Part shown: positions 8,024 through 14,564 of the stretch, one piece after another | Layout of the letters: every line of letters starts with the position of its first letter | Numbering within the stretch: the first letter of the stretch is position 1 | Source of the DNA: CAZFLD01 sp964519835 | GTDB taxonomy: Bacteria; Spirochaetota; Spirochaetia; DSM-27196; CAZFLD01 | Assembly (NCBI GenBank): GCA_964519835.1 | Contig: CAZFLD010000062.1 | Coordinates: forward strand, 1 to 25,852 | DNA length: 25,852 nucleotides | Direction: 5' to 3' | Notes under the pieces: model-generated | What the model was told of the DNA's origin: nothing | Seen by the model: only the letters and a program-made list of their open reading frames with translations | The model's database searches: none | Translations under genes and position numbers: made by a program

Positions 8024-8052
8024 ACAATACTAATGCCGACACCAATCATCAA
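8024..8052 (-). promoter_or_regulatory. Candidate promoter for the ferredoxin gene (possibly leaderless)
   Basis: Read on the minus strand, TTGATG (8052-8047) and TATTGT (8029-8024) are separated by 17 nt, each matching the consensus at four of six positions. The predicted +1, seven bases past the -10, is 8017, which is the first base of the GTG start codon. The match is modest. Confidence 0.33.
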
Positions 8053-8150
8053 CATTTTCTGCATACGGCGTGACTTCGCGTGTGTGGACCGCGTTTTTGT
8101 TGCTCGGACCGCCCGGCCGTATAGCCAACCGTGCCTCCATCGCGCCAAGG

Positions 8151-8178
8151 TTGACAGGAAGAGGATTTTTAATATGCT
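8151..8178 (+). promoter_or_regulatory. Candidate sigma70-type promoter for the small membrane protein gene
   Basis: TTGACA at 8151-8156 is followed after 16 nt by TATGCT at 8173-8178, giving a predicted start near 8185. This lies downstream of the ATG at 8179, so translation should begin at the ATG at 8212, which has its own GGAGGA at 8200-8205. Confidence 0.5.
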
Positions 8179-8211
8179 ATGGCTACACGTAATTCCGCCG
8201 GAGGACGATAT

Positions 8212-8448
8212 ATGGTTGCGTTGATTGTCGGTATTATTTTTGTGCTCTTTGCCGTGTACTCGGTACTGCCTGTGTCTTTTTCGCTTCAGTGGCTCGACGA
8301 AGTAGTTCTCTTCCTCAAAGGTGGGGTGCCGATTATCGCGCTCCTTATCGGTCTGATTGCCATTTTTATCGGCATTGCGGACATCAAGGACCGAATCGAG
8401 GCCAAGAAAGAAGAGGCGGAAGAAGCGGCAGAGAACGGCGACAAGTAA
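8212..8448 (+). CDS. Small two-helix membrane protein with charged C-terminal tail
   Basis: A 78-residue protein with two predicted membrane helices (about 2-22 and 39-57) and a strongly charged, probably coiled C-terminus (DIKDRIEAKKEEAEEAAENGDK, split here as DIKDRIEAKKE and EAEEAAENGDK). The ATG at 8212 is chosen over the ATG at 8179 because a perfect GGAGGA lies 6 nt upstream and because the 8179 ATG overlaps the putative -10 box. It lies 71 nt upstream of rplM, which has a separate candidate promoter. The family is not recognised. Orientation and tail suggest a small inner-membrane protein with a cytoplasmic helix. Confidence 0.65.
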   Translation: MVALIVGIIFVLFAVYSVLPVSFSLQWLDEVVLFLKGGVPIIALLIGLIAIFIGIADIKDRIEAKKEEAEEAAENGDK

Positions 8449-8456
8449 ATCGCTAC

Positions 8457-8485
8457 TTGACATAGATTTGATTCGCCGTTAGCTT
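8457..8485 (+). promoter_or_regulatory. Candidate promoter for rplM-rpsI
   Basis: TTGACA at 8457-8462, a 17-nt spacer and a weak TAGCTT at 8480-8485. The predicted start is near 8492, giving a leader of roughly 28 nt before rplM. The -35 is perfect, but the -10 matches at only three positions. Confidence 0.4.
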
Positions 8486-8519
8486 TCTCGTCTACCTCGA
8501 GTGAATTAGCGAGTTTGAA

Positions 8520-8981
8520 ATGAAAACGATATTTGCAAAACAATCCGACATTGACCGCAAGTGGTATGTCATCGATGCCGAGGACCAGATCCTCGGCGAT
8601 GTCGCCACAAAGGCCGCCGTTCTGCTTCGCGGCAAGCATAAGCCCGTGTATGCTCCGCACCAGGAAGTTGGTGACTACGTTATTGTGGTAAACGCCGCCA
8701 AGGTTGCTCTCGCGGGTGACAAGGCGGACAAAAAGGTGTACTACCGGCACTCAGGCTATCCGGGTGGGCTCACCAGTGAAGGATTCCGGAAAACCATTGT
8801 CCGTAAGCCGACCTTCCCGGTTGAGCATGCGATTCGTGGTATGCTTCCCAAAAACCGGTTGGGTCGAAAGCTTTTTACAAACTTGAAGGTGTACGCCGGG
8901 CCTAACCATCCGCACGTGGCGCAGAAGCCGGAGCCAATTTCAACGGCCCGATTCGGTCGCCCGGAAAAGGCTGCCAAGTAG
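8520..8981 (+). CDS. rplM: Ribosomal protein L13
   Basis: A 153-residue large-subunit ribosomal protein, an early-assembling 23S rRNA binder. It contains the hallmark segments WYVIDAEDQILGDVAT, LLRGKHKPVYAPHQEVGDYV, YYRHSGYPGG and MLPKNRLGRKLFTNLKVYAG, ending with HPHVAQKPEPI. It is about ten residues longer than the usual 142 because of a short basic C-terminal extension. Start ATG 8520 lacks a strong ribosome-binding site (only gcgag upstream). It is followed 42 nt later by rpsI, the near-universal L13-S9 pairing. Confidence 0.97.
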   Translation: MKTIFAKQSDIDRKWYVIDAEDQILGDVATKAAVLLRGKHKPVYAPHQEVGDYVIVVNAAKVALAGDKADKKVYYRHSGYPGGLTSEGFRKTIVRKPTFPVEHAIRGMLPKNRLGRKLFTNLKVYAGPNHPHVAQKPEPISTARFGRPEKAAK

Positions 8982-9023
8982 CAAACGGCTATGAATTATC
9001 GACGTAGAGCGAGGAGTTAGTAA

Positions 9024-9416
9024 GTGAACGGATACGTTGCGTACGGTACCGGCAGACGGAAGACCTCCGTAGCCCGGGTCTACCTCAAAGACGGAAACGG
9101 CCAAATCAGCGTAAACAAGCGTCCGATCGAAAGCTATTTCGGTCGCAAAGACCATGTGGTTATCGCGCAACAGTCGCTGACGGTTACCGACGCCCTTGGC
9201 AAGTACGATGTGGTTATTTCCGTAAACGGCGGCGGGTTGAGCGGTCAGGCCGGCGCCATTCGCCATGGCCTCGCTCGTGCCCTCTCCTCTATCGATCAAG
9301 CGAATTACAGTGTCCTCAAGGCAAACGGGTTCCTTACACGCGATCCGCGTATGGTCGAGCGAAAGAAGTACGGACAGCGAGGCGCTCGTCGCAAGTTCCA
9401 GTTTTCCAAGCGATAG
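9024..9416 (+). CDS. rpsI: Ribosomal protein S9
   Basis: A 130-residue small-subunit ribosomal protein, the family's usual length. It shows GTGRRKTSVARVYL near the N-terminus, VNGGGLSGQAGAIRHGLARAL in the middle (quoted as VNGGGLSGQAGAIRHG), and the diagnostic basic tail RKKYGQRGARRKFQFSKR, whose last residues reach toward the P-site tRNA. The start is GTG at 9024, supported by GAGGAG at 9011-9016 with 7-nt spacing. It follows rplM as expected. The downstream recX frame runs into its 3' end. Confidence 0.97.
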   Translation: MNGYVAYGTGRRKTSVARVYLKDGNGQISVNKRPIESYFGRKDHVVIAQQSLTVTDALGKYDVVISVNGGGLSGQAGAIRHGLARALSSIDQANYSVLKANGFLTRDPRMVERKKYGQRGARRKFQFSKR

Positions 9417-9440
9417 AGTAACAAACGATCCCGAGGTAGA

Positions 9441-10059
9441 TTGGCCACAATCCGTTGTTGCGGTCAAACCTTTCCGGAAGCGAACCGTCCCCGAGCTCCT
9501 TACCGTCGAGCTCGAGGGCGGTTTCTGTTTTTACGCCCTCCGGTCCGATTGGAGGTTTCCCGTCGATGCCCGACCGCATCTCCACTTTGACGATTACGTC
9601 CTTATCAAGGAACGGGCGAATCTCGCACGAGCCCGCTACAAAGCGACCGAGCTATTGGCTCGCGCCGCCAACAGCAAGAGCGACCTGAGGAGGAAACTCC
9701 TGCAGCGCGGTTTTGACCTCGACGTTACCAACGCGGTGCTTGACGGGATGGAGGAGCAGGGTACCGTCGACGACGCACGGTTTGCCGAATCCTGGTTGCG
9801 GTCGACCCTCACGCGAAAGAGCGCATCCAACGCGGCGCTGAGTGCCGGTCTTGTGGCCAGGGGAGTATCGCCGCCGGTGGCACGGCGAGCGATAGAAGCG
9901 GTCCTTGCAGACGGCGCCGCGGACGAGGAAGCGCGGTTACGGAAGGTGGGCGACTCGCTGCGTGGGGACTACGCCAAGGTGGCCCGAAGACTGCTGTCGC
10001 GCGGGTTTCCGCCGCGTGCGGTTCGCGAATACGTCGAGACTCGTTTTTGTTCAGAATAG
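9441..10059 (+). CDS. recX: RecX, regulator of RecA; start unresolved, possible frameshift
   Basis: A RecX-type protein of about 205 residues. It is built of three-helix repeats, for example ATELLARAANSKSDLRRKLL with RGF, then VDDARFAESWLRSTL, then ARRLLSRGFPPRAVREYV. RecX caps RecA filaments and modulates recombination. It is preceded by an N-terminal beta segment (VVAVKPFRKRTVPELLTVEL). The main frame is open from an ATG at 9265, but that would overlap rpsI by 152 nt. Between the rpsI stop and the RecX-like region no ATG, GTG or TTG exists in frame. A TTG at 9441, with GAGG just upstream, lies one frame off. Removing a single C at 9452-9453 would join it to the RecX frame as MATIVVAVKPF. 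I therefore start at this TTG and flag a suspected one-base insertion. Identity is fairly secure, the 5' end is not. Confidence 0.75.
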
Positions 10060-10070
10060 AGTTTTAGTGA

Positions 10071-10108
10071 TTGACGACGAGTTGACATTATGGATAAAAT
10101 AGTAAAAT
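10071..10108 (+). promoter_or_regulatory. AT-rich promoter region of the HTH-receiver operon
   Basis: TTGACG at 10071-10076 pairs with TAAAAT at 10095-10100 (18-nt spacer). A second perfect TTGACA at 10082-10087 pairs with another TAAAAT at 10103-10108, though with a short 15-nt spacer. The two overlapping sets lie in a locally AT-rich stretch unlike the surrounding GC-rich DNA. The leader to ATG 10146 carries GAGGGAG as ribosome-binding site. Confidence 0.5.
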
Positions 10109-10126
10109 AACTCCACGTTATTCCAC
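10106..10126 (+). promoter_or_regulatory. Operator-like inverted and direct repeats at the promoter
   Basis: AATAAC (10106-10111) and GTTATT (10117-10122) form a perfect 6-bp inverted repeat with a 5-bp centre. Overlapping this, TCCAC occurs at 10112-10116 and again at 10122-10126, a direct repeat with a 10-bp period (one helical turn). The site covers the expected transcription start, a plausible position for repression. Binding by the HTH protein encoded just downstream is inference. Confidence 0.3.
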
Positions 10127-10145
10127 CGCTGGGTGAGGGAGTACC

Positions 10146-10763
10146 ATGGCAAAGAACGACAAAAAGGTTCGGATCTTCTCCGCGTTGGAGGTTGCGAACA
10201 TCTGTGGCGTAGTCAATCAGACAGCCATCAACTGGATCAAAAACGGCTACCTAAAGGCCTTCACGACTCCGGGCGGGCAATACCGTGTGTACTCGGAAGA
10301 CCTCGTCGAGTTCTTGGCTGGTCGTGGGATGCGCGTCCCGGAAGAACTGAAGCGGATCTTGGATGAGCGATCCGAGATCGATACAATGGTTATTATTGAT
10401 GACGATCAAGACCTTAACCACCTCATTCGCACCTTTATCAGTCAGCGCTATCCCAACTTAACCGTGTATCAGGCCTTCGACGGCTTTGAAGCCGGGCGCC
10501 TAATTACCGAGCACAAACCTGGAGTAATACTCCTCGACATAGACCTTCCCGGCGTTGACGGGCACACGCTCTGTCGACGCATCAAGGAAGATGCGGGCCT
10601 ATCGGCCCCGATAGTTGTCTCGATTTCCGGCCTCAACGATCCAGAGGAAGAAGCGGAAATCCTCCGCGACGGCGCCGACGCGTTTCTGCCAAAACCACTG
10701 GATTTGGAGAAGCTGCCCGAGCTTATCGACCGACTTATCGAGGACCGAGCAGTGCGCACATGA
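10146..10763 (+). CDS. MerR/excisionase-type HTH fused to a receiver domain
   Basis: A 205-residue regulator with the order HTH then receiver, the reverse of most response regulators. Residues 9-60 form a MerR/BldC/excisionase-like winged HTH (SALEVANICGV, INWIKNGYLKAF, TPGGQYRVYSEDLVEFL). Residues 80-203 form a CheY-like receiver with acidic triad D85-D87, phospho-acceptor D131 (LLDIDLPG), a switch serine near 161 and K183 (LPKP), so it looks phosphorylatable. ATG 10146 follows GAGGGAG. Its stop overlaps the next receiver gene by 4 nt (ATGA). No histidine kinase lies in the window, so the cognate kinase must be elsewhere. This architecture is known in other bacteria, often as 'response regulator with excisionase-family DNA-binding domain', but its targets here cannot be read from sequence. 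Confidence 0.88.
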   Translation: MAKNDKKVRIFSALEVANICGVVNQTAINWIKNGYLKAFTTPGGQYRVYSEDLVEFLAGRGMRVPEELKRILDERSEIDTMVIIDDDQDLNHLIRTFISQRYPNLTVYQAFDGFEAGRLITEHKPGVILLDIDLPGVDGHTLCRRIKEDAGLSAPIVVSISGLNDPEEEAEILRDGADAFLPKPLDLEKLPELIDRLIEDRAVRT

Positions 10764-11131
10764 ACGATGCCGAGGGAACGATTCTTGTCGTTGAGGACGA
10801 GGACGGGATTCGCCTTACGCTTCGAGACTTTCTCACGGGCGAAGGACACACAGTGCACGTCGCTTCCGACGGGGTTGGAGCGATAAAGCTGCTCCTCGAT
10901 TATCACATAGACGTGGTGGTAACGGACTTTCGGATGGAAGTGTTCGGGGGCGACTACTGGATTCGCTTTTTGAAACGGTACTGTCCGGATGTACGGGTCA
11001 TTGTCACAAGCGCGTATCTTCGTCCGGAGTTTGATATTCCATTTGAGGTTGTGTACAAACCCTTCGACTATACGGAGCTAAACAGACGCATTTCCGCTTT
11101 GCTCGAGTCCCGCGCCGGGGAAGACGTGTGA
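10760..11131 (+). CDS. Stand-alone receiver-domain response regulator
   Basis: A 123-residue CheY-like receiver with no output domain. The acidic pocket (E12, D13, E14), phospho-acceptor D56 (VVVTDFRME), T83 (VIVTSAY) and K100 (VYKPF) are all present. It starts with an ATG overlapping the preceding stop by 4 nt and ends in a 4-nt overlap with the acylphosphatase start. It is therefore almost certainly co-translated with the HTH-receiver gene and may exchange phosphate with the same kinase. It could act by protein-protein contact like CheY or as an intermediate in a relay. Its partner is unknown. Confidence 0.9.
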   Translation: MNDAEGTILVVEDEDGIRLTLRDFLTGEGHTVHVASDGVGAIKLLLDYHIDVVVTDFRMEVFGGDYWIRFLKRYCPDVRVIVTSAYLRPEFDIPFEVVYKPFDYTELNRRISALLESRAGEDV

Positions 11132-11400
11132 AACGTCTTCAGACGCGGATCACGGGGCGTGTGCAGGGTGTCGGCTTTCGGTACTCGACGCAGCGTCAGG
11201 CGCGAACTCTAGGCCTTGACGGCTGGGTTCGCAACGACCCCGACGGAAGTGTCACCGTCGTGGCCGAAGGGGCGGAGACCGCGCTCAAGAGTTTCGAAGA
11301 GTGGTTAAAAGAAGGACCGCCCGGTGCCCGTGTTGAAAACGTCGATTCGCGTATAACACAGGCCCGCGGCGATCTGGAGCGATTTCGCGTCGCTATATAA
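11128..11400 (+). CDS. acyP: Acylphosphatase
   Basis: A 90-residue enzyme that hydrolyses the carboxyl-phosphate bond of acyl phosphates. The two catalytic residues sit in the expected motifs: R18 in GRVQGVGFR and N36 in GWVRNDPDGSV. Length is normal for the family. The GTG at 11128 overlaps the receiver gene by 4 nt (GTGA). Its stop is only 3 nt from the convergent enolase stop, with no room for a terminator between them. Placement after two receivers invites a link to acyl-phosphate or aspartyl-phosphate levels, but that is speculation. Confidence 0.93.
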   Translation: MKRLQTRITGRVQGVGFRYSTQRQARTLGLDGWVRNDPDGSVTVVAEGAETALKSFEEWLKEGPPGARVENVDSRITQARGDLERFRVAI

Positions 11401-11403
11401 CCG

Positions 11404-12699
11404 CTATTTGAAGATGTTGTAAAAGGCTTCCCGTCCCGGATAGTGCGCCGTGCCTTCCAACTCCCCTTCGATCCTCAAGAGCTGATTGTACTTGGCAAGT
11501 CGATCTGACCGCGACAGAGAGCCTGTCTTGATCTGTCCGGTCTCCAACGCAACAACCAAGTCGGCTATAAACGAGTCTTCGGTCTCGCCGCTACGGTGGC
11601 TGACTATCGCCGTATAACCGGCGCGTTTTGCCATCTCCACGGCCTCGAAGGTCTCGGTCAGCGTTCCGATCTGGTTGACCTTGATCAGAATCGAGTTGCA
11701 GATACCCTCACTGATGCCGCGTGAGAGGCGGGTGGTGTTGGTGACAAACAGGTCATCGCCGACAAGCTGAACCTTGTCACCGATTGACTCGGTGAGTTTT
11801 TTCCAACCGGTCCAGTCGTCTTCCGCCATGCCGTCTTCGATGCTGATGATCGGGTACTTGGAGACCCAGTCGGACCAGTAGGCTGCCATTTCATCCGGGC
11901 TGAGCGTGCGGCCGTCGCTCTTTTTGAACACGTAGGCACCGGATTTTTTATCAAAGAACTCGCTGCTTGCCGGGTCGAGCGCGATGTAGAGCTGCTCGCC
12001 CGCCGTATAGCCGGACTTTTCGATTGCTGCGAGGATAAGCTCGACGGCCTCTTCGTTCGACTTGAGGTTCGGCGCAAAACCGCCCTCGTCTCCGACTGCC
12101 GTGCTGTAGCTCTTGTCTTTGAGGATGCCCTTTAGCGTGTGAAACACCTCGGTGATCATCCGCAGTGCCTCTTTGAAGCTCTCGCCGCCCACCGGCATCA
12201 CCATAAACTCCTGAAAATCGACGGAGTTGTCCGCGTGGGCTCCGCCGTTCATGATGTTCGCCATTGGAACCGGCAGTGTGCACGCGTGGTAGGCGCCGAG
12301 GTACTTGTAGAGCGGCACGCCCAGGAAGTCGGCGGCGGCGCGGGCCACGGCCATTGAAACGCCCAGAATGGCGTTTGCGCCCAGCTTGCTCTTGTTTTCG
12401 GTGCCGTCCAACTCGATAAGTGTGCGATCGATGTCGACCTGATCCAACGCGTCGAGACCCTCGATCTCGGAGGCGATGACACTGTTCACATTTTCGAGAG
12501 CCTTGAGGACGCCCTTGCCCATAAAGCGACCTTTGTCACCGTCGCGAAGCTCAACCGCTTCGTGCTCGCCCGTGGATGCTCCGGATGGAACCGCGGCTCG
12601 CCCAAAGGACCCGTCCTCGAGCACGACGTCGACTTCGACCGTCGGATTTCCCCGGGAGTCGAGAATCTCTCGTCCCTCAACATATTCGATGGCGCTCAT
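11404..12699 (-). CDS. eno: Enolase (phosphopyruvate hydratase)
   Basis: A 431-residue glycolytic enzyme interconverting 2-phosphoglycerate and phosphoenolpyruvate. Family motifs in order: IEYVEGREILDSRGNPTVEV at the N-terminus, GRAAVPSGASTGEHEAVELRD, MNGGAHADNSVDFQEFMVMP, VGDEGGFAPNL, ISIEDGMAEDD, LVGDDLFVTN, ILIKVNQIGTLTE and the signature SHRSGETEDSFIADLVVAL. The ATG at 12699 is chosen because it begins the conserved N-terminus and has GGGGAGA upstream; the frame is open further, but that part does not resemble enolase. It diverges from proS across a 167-nt region and converges on acyP. Confidence 0.97.
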   Translation of the reverse strand: MSAIEYVEGREILDSRGNPTVEVDVVLEDGSFGRAAVPSGASTGEHEAVELRDGDKGRFMGKGVLKALENVNSVIASEIEGLDALDQVDIDRTLIELDGTENKSKLGANAILGVSMAVARAAADFLGVPLYKYLGAYHACTLPVPMANIMNGGAHADNSVDFQEFMVMPVGGESFKEALRMITEVFHTLKGILKDKSYSTAVGDEGGFAPNLKSNEEAVELILAAIEKSGYTAGEQLYIALDPASSEFFDKKSGAYVFKKSDGRTLSPDEMAAYWSDWVSKYPIISIEDGMAEDDWTGWKKLTESIGDKVQLVGDDLFVTNTTRLSRGISEGICNSILIKVNQIGTLTETFEAVEMAKRAGYTAIVSHRSGETEDSFIADLVVALETGQIKTGSLSRSDRLAKYNQLLRIEGELEGTAHYPGREAFYNIFK

Positions 12700-12764
12700 A
12701 CGTTTCTCCCCATTTGTCTGGATTGGTGTGGTGGGCCGACCAAGACGACCCCATGACACTGTCG

Positions 12765-12794
12765 AGTATGGGTTTTGGCCAGAGCCCATGTCAA
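12765..12794 (-). promoter_or_regulatory. Candidate promoter for enolase
   Basis: On the minus strand, a perfect TTGACA (12794-12789) is followed after 18 nt by CATACT (12770-12765). The predicted start is near 12758, giving a leader of about 58 nt. CCCATG (12785-12790) and CATGGG (12803-12808) form a small inverted repeat overlapping the -35, a possible regulator site. Confidence 0.5.
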
Positions 12795-12831
12795 GCACGC
12801 CCCATGGGTCGCTGCCTTGTGACACTATCAG

Positions 12832-12860
12832 TTGACCGCACAAATTCGTGGGCCTACAAT
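12832..12860 (+). promoter_or_regulatory. Promoter of proS, predicting a leaderless mRNA
   Basis: TTGACC at 12832-12837 and TACAAT at 12855-12860 each match the consensus at five of six positions, with the ideal 17-nt spacer. The +1, seven bases past the -10, falls at 12867, which is the A of the proS ATG. No Shine-Dalgarno is present. Confidence 0.65.
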
Positions 12861-12866
12861 TTGCAC

Positions 12867-14564
12867 ATGCGGTACAGCCGGCTGTTCTCCAGAACAATCC
12901 GCGACATTCCCAACGAGGTGCGCTCCCGGAGCTACCAATACCTGCTGCGCGGGGGGTATGTGCGCTCACTCGGATCGGGCCTCTACTCCTATCTGCCGCT
13001 TGGTTGGGCCGTGGTACAACGGATTGAGGGGATCATCAAGGAGGAGCTTGCTCCCCTCGGGGCTCAGGAGATTCAGGTTCCGCTGGTGAATCCCTACGAT
13101 CTCTGGAAAAAAAGCCGCCGGTCTCTTCTGGTAAACGAGGACATGATCCGGTTTTCTGATCGGTTTGGGCGTGAACTGGTGCTGGCGCCGACCCACGAAG
13201 AAGCGGTGGTCGAGTTGGTTCGAAGCAGCTTGTCCTCATATCGGGAGTTGCCGGTCTTTGTGTACCAATTTCAGACGAAATTTCGTGACGAAGAACGTGT
13301 CCGCCTCGGGTTGGTCAGGACTCGCGAGTTTATCATGAAGGACGCCTACTCCTTCCACGTGAGCTTCAGTGATCTCAACAACTTCCTGCCCAAAGTGTTC
13401 AACGCCTACGAGCGTATCTTCCGCCGGTGTTGTGTGGAAGTGGTCGCCGCCGAGGCAGGGGTGGGCTATATGGGCGGTGACAAGTCGTACGAGTTTCTGA
13501 TGCCGTGGCCATCCGGAGACGACACGGTGATCGTTTGCAAATACTGCGGATACCGGGCAAACACGGAGGTCGCCGTCGCCGCCAAGGATACAACACCTGG
13601 TCGGCCACTGCCGATCAAGCGTGTGGAGACGCCCGGAACCAAAACAATGGAGCGCCTTGCGGCCTTTCTCGGCAAGCCCAAGCCGAGCCTCACAAAGTCC
13701 ATGGTGTACGCCGGCCTCTCGTCGCTTGTCATGGCGGTCGTCCGAGGGGACCAAGAAGTCAGTGTCGAAAAGCTGGGGCGCTTGGTCGGCGAGCCTATTC
13801 TGCGGCTTGCAACCCGAGAAGAAATAAACGAGGTCGGCCTGATACCGGGGTACGCGTCACCGATGGGCCTTGATCGTGAGCTACTGGCCATCGACGCCGG
13901 AGTAAAGATCATTGTCGATGAAACGGTCGCCGATTCCACCAATCTTGTGTATGGGGCAAACGAGGACGGCTTTCACTTTCTAAACGGGAACTTCGGGCGC
14001 GACTACGACGCAGACCAGGTGGGCGACATCACCCGTGTCGCGTCGGGGGCGCTGTGTTTCCATTGCGGCTCGCGTTTGTCTGAGTTGCATGTAATGGAGC
14101 TCGGAAATATCTTCCGCCTCGGTGACTACTACACGCGGCGCATGGACTTCTCCGTCCAGGTCGACCGCGGAGGCCGCGTCTACCCCCAAATGGGCAGCTA
14201 CGGCATTGGGGTCGGCAGGCTCCTGGCGGCGATTGTCGAGGCAAACTCGGACGAAGAGGGGATCTGCTGGCCGAAGGGGCTGTCGCCCTACGACGCGTAC
14301 CTTATGTCGATCGGAAACTCACCAAAGGTCAAGGCCGCCGTTGAAGCCATCTACCAGACCATGCCCGCTCGTTTCCTTTTCGACGACCGGCACGAATCCA
14401 TCGGTCGTAAATTCAAAGACGCGGTTCTGCTCGGTATCCCGTACCGGGTTGTTGTATCTGCCGAATGCTTGAAGCAACACAGGGTGGAGGTATATTGTCG
14501 CAGGACCGGAGAGACCAACAGAGTCGATATTGACCAACTTGCCGACGTTCTCTCCGGGGCATGA
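12867..14564 (+). CDS. proS: Prolyl-tRNA synthetase, bacterial type with editing domain
   Basis: A 565-residue class II aminoacyl-tRNA synthetase charging tRNA-Pro. The N-terminus is typical (SRLFSRTIRDIP, then YLLRGGYVRSLGSGLYSYLP). Motif 2 is seen as LAPTHEEAVVELV followed by TKFRDEERVR and RTREFIMKDAYSFH. The INS editing domain lies at about 225-380 (TPGTKTMERLAAFLG, SLTKSMVY, VVRGDQEV). Motif 3 is MGSYGIGVGRLLAAIVE, followed by an anticodon-binding domain. Two CxxC pairs are present (CKYCGY and CFHCGS). The ATG at 12867 is fixed by family alignment; the frame is open 97 codons upstream, but that part is antisense to enolase. The stop overlaps the next gene's start by 4 nt. Very secure. 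Confidence 0.96.
   Translation: MRYSRLFSRTIRDIPNEVRSRSYQYLLRGGYVRSLGSGLYSYLPLGWAVVQRIEGIIKEELAPLGAQEIQVPLVNPYDLWKKSRRSLLVNEDMIRFSDRFGRELVLAPTHEEAVVELVRSSLSSYRELPVFVYQFQTKFRDEERVRLGLVRTREFIMKDAYSFHVSFSDLNNFLPKVFNAYERIFRRCCVEVVAAEAGVGYMGGDKSYEFLMPWPSGDDTVIVCKYCGYRANTEVAVAAKDTTPGRPLPIKRVETPGTKTMERLAAFLGKPKPSLTKSMVYAGLSSLVMAVVRGDQEVSVEKLGRLVGEPILRLATREEINEVGLIPGYASPMGLDRELLAIDAGVKIIVDETVADSTNLVYGANEDGFHFLNGNFGRDYDADQVGDITRVASGALCFHCGSRLSELHVMELGNIFRLGDYYTRRMDFSVQVDRGGRVYPQMGSYGIGVGRLLAAIVEANSDEEGICWPKGLSPYDAYLMSIGNSPKVKAAVEAIYQTMPARFLFDDRHESIGRKFKDAVLLGIPYRVVVSAECLKQHRVEVYCRRTGETNRVDIDQLADVLSGA

Noticed and set aside
8179..8211. ATG 8179 as start of the small membrane protein
   Set aside because: It overlaps the putative -10 box and has no ribosome-binding site; ATG 8212 has GGAGGA.
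9265..9416. recX starting at ATG 9265 inside rpsI
   Set aside because: It would overlap a ribosomal protein gene by 152 nt with no ribosome-binding site or RecX-like sequence in that part; kept only as a less likely alternative.
12576..12866. 97-codon upstream extension of proS
   Set aside because: It lies antisense to enolase and upstream of the promoter; the family N-terminus begins at 12867.
12700..12969. 90-codon upstream extension of enolase
   Set aside because: It overlaps proS on the other strand and has no similarity to enolase, whose conserved start is at 12699.
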